This document shows positions 1-22,150 of a DNA stretch of 64,000 bases, piece after piece. The notes under the pieces were generated by a model that was not told where the DNA came from, did no database searches, and saw only the letters and a list, made by a program, of their open reading frames with translations. The stretch's first letter is position 1. Every line of letters begins with the position of its first letter. Position numbers and translations under genes: made by a program. The stretch covers positions 434,001 to 498,000 of the forward strand of contig CP126196.1 of the NCBI GenBank assembly GCA_030272155.1, in the 5' to 3' direction. Source of the stretch: Tetradesmus obliquus (taxonomy: Eukaryota > Chlorophyta > Chlorophyceae > Sphaeropleales > Scenedesmaceae).

Positions 1-3000
1 GGCAAGCGCCTATACCAAGAATTTTTGGTTGACTCATATTGTGTGATGGAAGGCCAGCGGTTGCGTTGGTTGCGGTTCAACCAAAGTTCCATCAGGGCTG
101 AGCTGTACCAGGGCCTGCAGGACCACTTGCATGCAGCAGATGGGCAGGCTCCACATGTAGGCAGGCGTGTTGTGTTGCCTTCCACATTCATTGGCAGCCC
201 TCGCAACATGCACCAACTTTACCAGGATTCCATGTCTATTGTGCGCGCACTGCACAAGCCAGACCTGTTCATTACAATGACCTGCAACCCCAACTGGCCT
301 GAGATTCTGCAGGCTCTGCATGCGAACCAGAACTCAAATGACCGTGTTGACATTCAGAACAGGGTTTTCAAGATGAAGCTGCAGGCATTGTTGAATGACA
401 TTCAGAATGAGTGGGTTTTTGGGCAGCCAGTAGGTTGCATCTATGTGGTGGAGTTCCAGAAGCGTGGCCTGCCGCATGCCCACTTGCTGGTCATCCTGCA
501 CACAGATGACAAGCCGCGCACATGCGCTGACTATGACTGCTTCGTGTCAGCAGAGCTGCCTGACCCGATGCTGCAGCCTGAACTGCATGCTGTTGTCACC
601 AAGCACATGCTGCATGGCCCTTGCGGCACAGCAAGGCCCAGCTGCCCATGCATGGTTGACGGAGTGTGCTCCAAGGGCTTCCCCAAAGACCTGCGTGAGG
701 AGACATGTGATGCTGTGGATGGGTACCCGCTGTATCGGCGCCGTGCTGGGGCTGAGTTCACCCGCTCAGGTTTTACGTTTGACAACTCATGGGTGGTGCC
801 TTACAACCCCTGGCTGTCACTGAAGTACCATTGCCACATCAACGTTGAAGTGTGCACGTCCATCAGTGCTGTCAAGTATTTGTACAAGTACGTGTACAAG
901 GGCCATGACCGTGCTTTGGTTTCTCTGCAACGTGTTGATGTTGATGGAGGTGTGGCTGCAGCGCCAGGTGGTGCGGAGGGTGGTGCTGCTGCTGCTGGGC
1001 AAGGTGCTGTGCAAGCACCTCCCGATGAAATCAAGCAGTTTGTTGATGGCAGGTATGTGTCGGCGTCTGAAGCAGCTTGGCGCCTCGCTGCGTTCAGTTT
1101 GCACCAGGAAAAGCCCAATGTTGTGCGGTTGCCTGTGCACTGCCCTGGTGAGCAAGTTGTGCACTTTGAGGAAGGCCAGGAGGCAGCAGCTGCTGCAGGA
1201 CCTGCCATCACAAAGCTGACAGCTTGGTTTGATTACAATAGTAGTGCGAAACAGGTGTATGAGGCTGCCATGCATCTGCATGCAGCGCTTGGTGGTGTTG
1301 CACCTGTGGAGCCTGAACAGCTTCGTACGCTGTATCATGACCTGCCCAGCATTGCAGTGTGGAATGCGAGTGACAAGGCATGGCGGCAGCGCCAGCGCGC
1401 ACAGCGGGGTTTTACGCCCATTGGGCGCATGTATAATGTGCATCCCAGTGCGGGCGAGAGGTTTTACCTGCGGTTGTTGCTCTGCCATGTGCCTGGCGCA
1501 ACCTCCTTTGAGGACCTGCGCAGGGTGCCAGGGCATGAGCAGCCCTTCCCCACCTTCAAGGAGGCATGCGCAGCGCGCGGCCTGCTGCAGGATGATGGGG
1601 AGTGGCGTCAGTGCATGCAGGAAGCAGCTGGGCAGAGCATGCCGTACTGCATGCGGGGTATGTTCGCTTCAATTTTGGCATACAATGATGTGGCGGATGC
1701 TGCTGCACTGTGGAATGACTACAAGGGTGCGTTGTGTGATGATCTGCTGCGCACAGCGCGCAGGGTGCTCCCTGCGCGCCAGTTGGATGAGGAGATAGAG
1801 CAGCAGTGTCTGTGGATTCTGGATGGCTTGCTGCGGCAGATGGGCAAGAGCATTGCAGACATCCAAGGCATGCCAGCTTTGCAGCAGCAATTTGCCCCAC
1901 AACAAGGCATTGTTGCCGAGCAGCTGCAGCGCTTCCCTGTGCAGCGCCAGCAGGCAAAGCGTGATGCCATGCTACCGCAGCTGAACGCCGCACAGCGTGC
2001 CGTGTATGATGCTGTGATGCAAGCTGTGCTTGGCGGGGGTGAGGACAGCAACACAGCGTTTTTTGTGTATGGGCTGGGTGGGGCAGGCAAGACCTTTTTG
2101 TACGAAGCGCTGTTGTGCGCTGTGCGCGCAGAAGGCAAGGTTGCTCTTGCAAGTGCATCCTCAGGCATTGCTGCGCTGCTGTTGCCTGGGGGGCGCACTG
2201 CACACTCCACATTCAAGATTCCTGTAGCGCGTCTGCATGCAGAATCCACGTGCAATGTGTCTGCACAGAGTGCTGTGGCTGAGCTGCTGAGGGCTGCAGA
2301 CTTGATTGTGTGGGATGAGGCGCCCATGGTGCACAGGCATGCCTTTGAGGCTGTTGATCGCATGTTGCGCGACATAATGAGGAGTGTTGATCCAGCAAAT
2401 GAGGACAAGCTGTTTGGTGGAAAGGTGGTGGTGTTTGGTGGTGACTTCAGGCAGGTGCTGCCTGTGGTGCCGCGCGGCACACGTGGTCAGATTGTCAATG
2501 CTGCACTCGACCAGTCCTCTGCACTGTGGCCGCACATTGTGGTGCACCGCCTGCATGAGAATATGCGTGTGCGAACTCTGATGGCAGCAGGTGATGCAGC
2601 TGCTGCCGCAAGGCAGCAGCAGTTTGCAGATTGGCTGCAGCGCGTGGGCGAGGGCACCGAGCCCACATGCGCTGCTGTAGGCGAGGATTACATACGCCTG
2701 CCTGATGAGGTCGTGTGTGGCGGAGGGCAGCAAGAGGGCACTTTGCATGAATTGATAAATGCTGTGTATGGGGAGATTGACAGCCAAAGCGGTGATGCTG
2801 CACGACAGCAGTACATTGTGGAGCGTGCGATCCTTACGCCTCTGAATGATGATGTTGATGCAGTGAATGATCTGATGACAGCAAGGATGTGTGCACCCCG
2901 GCCTGATGGTGTCCAGATTGAGAGCCGTGTGTACAGCAGTGCTGACTCAGTGGTGCGCGGTGAGCAACAAGGTCACCTGTATCCACCAGAGTTTCTAAAC

Positions 3001-3504
3001 ACTCTGCGCATGTCTGGCTTGCCACCACACAAGCTGCACTTGCACGTTGGGTGCCCTATCATTCTGCTGCGCAACATGTCTGCAGGATTGGCGAATGGCA
3101 CACGCATGGTGGTCACGAAACTCATGGACAACTTCATCCAGGCAAAGGTGGCCACCGGCCCTGCAAAGGGCCGAGTGGTGTGGCTGCCACGCCTGAACCT
3201 GCAGCCCTCTGATGCACAGGCTATGCCTTTCGATATGTGCAGGCGCCAGTTTCCAGTGCGCGTTGCATATGCTATGACAATCAACAAGGCACAGGGGCAG
3301 ACCCTCAAGGCAGCAGGTGTGTACCTGCCTCGCCCTGTGTTCTCGCATGGTCAGTTGTATGTTGCCTTCTCGCGGGTTGGCATCTGGAGTGCTCTCAAGG
3401 TGTTGGTGGTTGGGGGCTTCCGTGCAGCTACTGCGGCTATTGCAGCTGGGGTGTACACTAAGAATGTTGTGTATCGTGAGGTGTTCCAGGGCATTGGGGT
3501 TTGA
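1..3504 (+). CDS. Helitron Rep-helicase transposase (5' partial)
   Basis: Replication initiator/helicase of a rolling-circle (Helitron) transposon; it would nick, unwind and strand-transfer the element in the nucleus. The frame is open from base 1 (GKRLYQEF...), so the N-terminus lies upstream; numbering here starts at the TTG at 25. Rep domain: the HUH motif is in GLPHAHLLVIL (His151, His153) and the catalytic-tyrosine block is KYLYKYVYKGHD (Tyr285-Tyr291). PIF1-type SF1 helicase domain: Walker A GLGGAGKT (about 682), Walker B IVWDEAP, GGDFRQVLPVVPRG, and the late motifs AYAMTINKAQGQ and YVAFSRVG near the C-terminus. About 1,160 residues are intact and intron-free, with no internal stop. The family often carries a zinc-finger-like N-terminus, which would be off-window. 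The stop TGA at 3502-3504 lies about 230 bp before the element's 3' end. The frame is full, so the copy may be young and active. Confidence 0.95.
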   Translation, partial: GKRLYQEFLVDSYCVMEGQRLRWLRFNQSSIRAELYQGLQDHLHAADGQAPHVGRRVVLPSTFIGSPRNMHQLYQDSMSIVRALHKPDLFITMTCNPNWPEILQALHANQNSNDRVDIQNRVFKMKLQALLNDIQNEWVFGQPVGCIYVVEFQKRGLPHAHLLVILHTDDKPRTCADYDCFVSAELPDPMLQPELHAVVTKHMLHGPCGTARPSCPCMVDGVCSKGFPKDLREETCDAVDGYPLYRRRAGAEFTRSGFTFDNSWVVPYNPWLSLKYHCHINVEVCTSISAVKYLYKYVYKGHDRALVSLQRVDVDGGVAAAPGGAEGGAAAAGQGAVQAPPDEIKQFVDGRYVSASEAAWRLAAFSLHQEKPNVVRLPVHCPGEQVVHFEEGQEAAAAAGPAITKLTAWFDYNSSAKQVYEAAMHLHAALGGVAPVEPEQLRTLYHDLPSIAVWNASDKAWRQRQRAQRGFTPIGRMYNVHPSAGERFYLRLLLCHVPGATSFEDLRRVPGHEQPFPTFKEACAARGLLQDDGEWRQCMQEAAGQSMPYCMRGMFASILAYNDVADAAALWNDYKGALCDDLLRTARRVLPARQLDEEIEQQCLWILDGLLRQMGKSIADIQGMPALQQQFAPQQGIVAEQLQRFPVQRQQAKRDAMLPQLNAAQRAVYDAVMQAVLGGGEDSNTAFFVYGLGGAGKTFLYEALLCAVRAEGKVALASASSGIAALLLPGGRTAHSTFKIPVARLHAESTCNVSAQSAVAELLRAADLIVWDEAPMVHRHAFEAVDRMLRDIMRSVDPANEDKLFGGKVVVFGGDFRQVLPVVPRGTRGQIVNAALDQSSALWPHIVVHRLHENMRVRTLMAAGDAAAAARQQQFADWLQRVGEGTEPTCAAVGEDYIRLPDEVVCGGGQQEGTLHELINAVYGEIDSQSGDAARQQYIVERAILTPLNDDVDAVNDLMTARMCAPRPDGVQIESRVYSSADSVVRGEQQGHLYPPEFLNTLRMSGLPPHKLHLHVGCPIILLRNMSAGLANGTRMVVTKLMDNFIQAKVATGPAKGRVVWLPRLNLQPSDAQAMPFDMCRRQFPVRVAYAMTINKAQGQTLKAAGVYLPRPVFSHGQLYVAFSRVGIWSALKVLVVGGFRAATAAIAAGVYTKNVVYREVFQGIGV

Positions 3505-3710
3505 GCTTCACACTCGGCACTGGAACACTGTGCTTGACGAACTCATTTTGTGCCTCGCATGTATATAATATGCTGTCTGGCTGCTGCTGCAAGTTGTTTG
3601 GTGTGCCGGAAGTCAGCACAAGTGCTAAGGGTTGTAACAAGCACCTGTCAGTGCTTTGGCTGCAGATGGACCGATGCTTGCAAGCAACAGCCTGTGCCTT
3701 TTTCCTGCGA

Positions 3711-3736
3711 GTGGCGTAGCCACGGGTAACCACTAG
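3711..3736 (+). other. Helitron 3' terminal hairpin and CTAG end
   Basis: The stem is GTGGC/GCCAC with loop GTA, then GGGTAACCACTAG. The downstream non-autonomous copies have GTGAC/GTCAC in the same place, a compensatory base-pair change. This is what is expected if the hairpin itself is the transposition signal. Confidence 0.88.
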
Positions 3737-4167
3737 TCTACTACTAGAAAAAAAAACGGTCCGTCCGTCAGTCAGAAGCCTGGCTTAGGACCTGGCCGTT
3801 GAACCCCAGGGCGATCCGAAAACGTGCAGAGGACGCAAACGAGGGCGCGAGAGCAACAGATAAATGTTAGTGTAGACATGTGAAGTCGTTTCGAAGCCGT
3901 GGGCTGGGTGCAGCGGTGTTCTGTTGCGGGGTGCTACTGCAAAACATCACGGGCTACAGCAGGAACAGCAGGCAGTGAAGCAACGATATCTGGAAAGCGA
4001 TGGCGTGAGAATATTACTTTCAGCGAAAGGCGAACGGGATAGGGATGATCATGGGTGGCTGCTAAGATTGCAGGTGTTGCAGTTGCTGCCTTGAGGACAG
4101 CACCAGCAAGCACGGGTGCCTCCCATCATTACTAGATAGGAGTGACGTAGTCACGGGAAACTGCTAG
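3737..4167 (+). mobile_element. Non-autonomous Helitron, unit 1
   Basis: Begins TCTACTACTAGAAAAAA, a Helitron-like 5' TC end. It ends with hairpin GTGACGTAGTCAC (4142-4154) and GGGAAACTGCTAG. It carries a variable (GTCC/GTCA)n tetranucleotide stretch near the 5' end, then a body shared with the following units (motif CCTGGCTTAGGACCTGG at about 3780). There is no coding capacity. It abuts the autonomous element on the left and unit 2 on the right. Confidence 0.85.
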
Positions 4168-4751
4168 TCCACTACTAGAAAAAAAACTGTCCGTCAGTCA
4201 GTCAGTCAGTCAGTCAGTCAGTCAGTCAGTCAGAAGCCTGGCTTAGGACCTGGCCCTTGAACCCCAGGGCGATTCGAAAATGTGCAGAGGAAGCAAACGA
4301 GAGCGCGAGAGCAACAGATGAACGTTAGTGCAGAAATGTGAAATCGGTTCGAAGCCGTGGGCTGGGTGCAGCGGTGTTCTGTTGCTGGGGTGCTATGCAA
4401 AACATCACGGGCTACAGCAGGAACAGCAGGCAGTGAAGCAACAATATCTAAAAAGCGATGGCGTGAGACGATTAGGCGAAAGGCGAACGGGATAGGGATG
4501 ATCATGGGTGGCTTCTAAGATTGCAGGTGTTGCAACTGCTGCCCTGAGCACAGCACCAGCAACAAGGGTGCCTCCCGTATAAGGAAAGTTGCCGAATTGC
4601 ATTCATTACAAGCATCAGCATCATGCAACATAATGCGCACTCACATGGCAAGAAGTGGTCCCCCGAAAGGCCACCGTGGCTGCTGAACCTCAGATTAGCA
4701 TGTGTCCCGTAATTACTAGATAGGAGTGACGTAGTCACGGGAAACTGCTAG
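4168..4751 (+). mobile_element. Non-autonomous Helitron, unit 2 (with internal insert)
   Basis: Starts TCCACTACTAG directly after the CTAG of unit 1. Terminal hairpin at 4726-4738, CTAG end at 4751. The GTCA repeat near the 5' end is expanded to about ten copies. Relative to the other units it has roughly 135 extra bp (about 4574-4710) just before the terminal hairpin block, of unknown origin. Confidence 0.83.
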
Positions 4752-4765
4752 TTACTAGAAAGAAA

Positions 4766-5204
4766 TCCACTACTAGAAAAAAAAACTGTCCGTCCGTCCG
4801 TCAGTCCGTCCGTCAGAAGCCTGGCTTAGGACCTGGCCCTTGAACCCCAGGGCGATTGGATAATTTGCAGAGGAAGCAAACGAGAGTGCGAGAGCAACAG
4901 ATAAAAGTTAGTGTAGACATATGAAGTCGTTTCGAAGCCGTGGGCTGGGTGCAGCGGTGTTCTGTTGCGGGGTGCTACTGCAAAACATCACGGGCTACAG
5001 CAGGAACAGCAGGCAGTGAAGCAACGATATCTGAAAAGCGATGGCGTGAGAACATTACTTTCAGCGAAAGGCGAACGGGATAGGGATGATCATGGGTGGC
5101 TGCTAAGATTGCAGGTGTTGCAGTTGCTGCCTTGAGGACAGCACCAGCAAGCACGGGCGCCTCCCATCCTTACTAGGAGTGACGTAGTCACGGGAGACTG
5201 CTAG
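4766..5204 (+). mobile_element. Non-autonomous Helitron, unit 3
   Basis: 5' end TCCACTACTAG at 4766, separated from unit 2 by 14 bp (TTACTAGAAAGAAA, 4752-4765). Hairpin at 5179-5191, then GGGAGACTGCTAG ending 5204. The body matches units 1 and 2. Confidence 0.83.
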
Positions 5205-5625
5205 TACGGTCAGTCCGTCAGTCCGTCAGTCAGAAGCCTGGCTTAGGACCTGGCCCTTGAACCCCAGGGCGATTCGAAAATGTGCAGAGGAAGCAAACGA
5301 GAGTGCGAGAGCAACAGATAAATGTTAGTGTAGACATGTGAAGTCGTTTCGAAGCCGTGGGCTGGGTGCAGCGGTGTTCTGTTGCGGTGTGCTACTGCAA
5401 AACATCACGGGCTACAGCAGGAACAGCAGGCAGTGAAGCAACGATATTTGGGGAGCGATGGCGTGAGAATATTACTTTCAGCGAAAGGCGAACGGGATAG
5501 GGATGATCATGGGTGGCTGCTAAGATTGCAGGTGTTGCAGTTGCTGCCTTGAGGACAGCACCAGCAAGCACGGGTGCCTCCCATCATTACTAGATAGGAG
5601 TGACGTAGTCACGGGAAACTGCTAG
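5205..5625 (+). mobile_element. Non-autonomous Helitron, unit 4 (5' end replaced)
   Basis: Full body and 3' end (hairpin 5600-5612, CTAG to 5625), but the TCCACTACTAG head is missing. The unit starts TACGGTCAGTCCG right after the CTAG of unit 3. TACGGT matches the terminus of the small TIR element at 6198-6403, a possible footprint. Confidence 0.75.
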
Positions 5626-5759
5626 AACGGGATAGGGATGATCATGGGTGGCTGCTAAGATTGCAGGTGTTGCAGTTGCTGCCTTGAGGACAGCACCAGC
5701 AAGCACGGGTGCCTCCCATCATTACTAGATAAGAGTGACGTAGTCACGGGAAACTGCTA
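5626..5759 (+). mobile_element. Helitron unit 5, 3' fragment only
   Basis: Only the last ~134 bp of the unit is present, beginning AACGGGATAGGGATG. The hairpin is at 5735-5747. The terminal CTAG is abbreviated to CTA, followed directly by TCCACTACTAG of unit 6. Confidence 0.75.
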
Positions 5760-6197
5760 TCCACTACTAGAAAAAAATACTGTCCGTCCGTCCGTCAGTC
5801 CGTCAGAAGCCTGGCTTAGGACCTGGCCCTTGAACCCCAGGGCGATTCGAAAACGTGCAGAGGACGCAAACGAGGGCTCGATAGCAACAGATAAAAGTCA
5901 GTGTAGACATGTGAAGTCGTTTCGAAGCCGTGGGCTGGGTGCAGCGGTGTTCTGTTGCGGGGTGCTACTGCAAAACATCACGGGCTACAGCAGGAACAGC
6001 AGGCAGTGAAGCAACGATATCTGGGAAGCGATGGCGTGAGAATATTACTTTCAGCGAAAGGCGAACGGGATAGGGATGATCATGGGTGGCTGCTAAGATT
6101 GCAGGTGTTGCAACTGCTGCCCTGAGCACAGCACCAGCAACAAGGGTGCCTCCCATCATTACTAGATAGGAGTGACGTAGTCACGGGAGACTGCTAG
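5760..6197 (+). mobile_element. Non-autonomous Helitron, unit 6
   Basis: 5' TCCACTACTAG at 5760, shared body, hairpin 6172-6184 and GGGAGACTGCTAG ending 6197. Last member of the array; followed immediately by the TIR element. Confidence 0.83.
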
Positions 6198-6403
6198 TAC
6201 CGTATATGCGCAGTAAATGCAAGTTATCACATATTTAAGATTTCGATTCACTGCGAAAAAGTTGAACAATAATTACAGGTGAAATAAGTCACTTCTTTCC
6301 GGCTGCCCAGTGACGAGCCCGAAATTCTATACCGCAAAAACCAATACTTTAGACTTTTTTCACCAGGTGACTTATATAACTTGCATTTATTGCGCATACG
6401 GTA
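6198..6403. mobile_element. Small terminal-inverted-repeat element (MITE-like)
   Basis: Left end TACCGTATATGCGCAGTAAA (6198-6217), continuing to 6227, pairs with the right end (6376-6403; ATAACTTGCATTTATTGCGC then ATACGGTA). The two arms are about 28 bp with one 2-bp indel and one mismatch. Possible TA target duplication at both ends, hence mariner/Tc1-like or similar. The interior is AT-rich, has no transposase, and contains a second weak inverted pair (AAGTCAC / GTGACTT). Confidence 0.75.
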
Positions 6404-7680
6404 CTCTACTGTCAGCCTGGGATACTTGTTCTGAAGGAGTGGCTGGTGATGGCATGACTTTATGGATGCTGTACTGAACACACTTCATGGAGGTCTTGGA
6501 GCCAAGATCACATATTTTTCAATGAGCCGGCTCACTACAGCGGCTTAGCAGCTGGCTACTAGCCAGCCAGGCGCTGTCAGGGCTGGCTGAGCCTCAGCCA
6601 GGCTGGCTCAATGGAGCCGGCTGTCGACAGCGATACCGCATGCATGCTCATATGAGCCTGCACAGGCAACCGAGAGCCTGGATTATTCTCCTGTATTGTA
6701 GCATTCAGTCTCAGAGGATCCAGACTTATGCTGTAGCTTTTCTGCTGCAATGCTGAGGATGCCAGTGTACCCGGACGAATAGAATGAGGACGGAGACTGT
6801 GGCCTTCCGGCCAGCGTTACTTTTGGTGTTACACCGGCTCTTTCGCCTCCAATTGCTCTGAACCCACTGAATCTGCGACGGCGCCCAAGGTCTCAGAGCA
6901 ACGCAAGTGCTCACCCGCAAATACAGCTGAACTTTGAGCGCGTGAGGTGCAGGCATCGCAGAGCGCCAAAGGGCAGTAACATTTGCTGCATACGTCGAAG
7001 CAGGCCACATATGCTGCCTCGTAAGCTTTTCAACAATGTATTACAGCAGACGTGCAACTTACGACGTCCCGTTTTTTTTTCGCCAAATTCAAAGGTTTCT
7101 GGTGTTTTGGGTTGTGGGTTTTGACTTTGCCAGAGTTTGCAGGCAGGTGTTTCCCCATAGCACGTCACGAACAGATACTTGTCAATGTAACCAAAGGTAA
7201 TAAGGTGCCTCGTAGGGGCTGGGAGGGGTGGGTGGGTGGTCGGATGGCTTCATACCAGGCAACAACTGTGACAGTAGCTGAGCTAAGCTCAGCACTTGCA
7301 CCCATGCGTGCATGCGAAATGGCTCGTGCCTCGCACACAAGCACGCACAAAACAAATCGTCCGGGATACGGAGTCGAGACTCCCTAATTGTCAAACATGC
7401 ATCAGGGTTGTCTGAAGGATGACCAGACAGTTGCCAGCTGACGGCTCAGCTGAACTATGCAACATCCCAGGCTTACACTGCAGCATTATTTTTCCTAACT
7501 TCGTTGGGTATTAGTAAACCAAACAGTCCACCTGCGAGAGACGAGAAAGTAATGAAACCCTTGTACAGCAATACGAGCGTGCAGACTGCTGCAACGCCCA
7601 GGATTTGTCATGTCGAAAAACGATGTTTTCATGAATATATGTGAGTGACGTGCACGCTGTGCACCTCGTGGCCCTTGCAC
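6404..7680. other. Non-coding upstream region of the LRR gene
   Basis: No gene recognised. 6520-6633 is a cluster of short inverted repeats built from AGCCGGCT and GGCTGAG/CTCAGCC. The stretch should contain the promoter and 5' leader of the gene starting at 7681, but no clear TATA box or other element can be named. Confidence 0.4.
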
Positions 7681-21768
<14,088 letters not shown>

Positions 21769-21803
21769 TGCGGCTGTTGGTGCGCGTGGGAGGATCATAC
21801 GTG

Positions 21804-21840
21804 ATTTGGCGCCAGAACTCTGCTATTGGAGGCGCCAAAT
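21804..21840. other. Perfect 10-bp inverted repeat after the LRR gene stop
   Basis: ATTTGGCGCC (21804-21813) and GGCGCCAAAT (21831-21840), 17-base loop, starting 36 bases past the stop codon. It could fold as a hairpin in the 3' UTR. It is not a bacterial-type terminator (no T-run). Confidence 0.6.
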
Positions 21841-22150
21841 GACATGTCTTGTGTCTGAAGAACTTTCACCACTTATGCGTATAAAATATCTTGATTGTAT
21901 TATTTTGCATCTCTTCGTCGCTGTAGTCAGCCAAACAAGCAAGACTTATGCAATTCCAAGCATAATCTGCGCAAGGCGCGTCTACAGCACGACAGAGGCG
22001 CACACTCGTGTCTTAAACAACTCATATTACCAAAGCTTCAAAAAAGCGACCGAACCGTGAATCCAAACACGTATGTGGTAGTTGGCACAGGACAGCCCTT
22101 TTTTGTCAGTGTCGTTCGATCCTCGATAGAGCCAAGTAAACAACGTTTCA

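Larger units (their letters stand above)
1..3736 (+). mobile_element. Autonomous Helitron, 3' portion with terminus
   Basis: The transposase is followed by a canonical Helitron 3' end: a 5-bp stem hairpin GTGGCGTAGCCAC at 3711-3723, 10 bases, then CTAG ending at 3736. The next base pair is TC (3737), the 5' end of the adjoining element, so there is no host DNA between them. The 5' terminus is outside the window. 3505-3710 is non-coding 3' flank with nothing else recognisable. Confidence 0.9.

Noticed and set aside
3737-6197. SINE array: A-box-like TGGCTTAG and B-box-like GGTTCGAAGCC occur in the units.
   Set aside because: The boxes are about 110 bp apart and the B-box is imperfect in most units. 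The 5' TC and the 3' hairpin plus CTAG fit Helitron ends exactly, and there is no poly-A or T-run tail.
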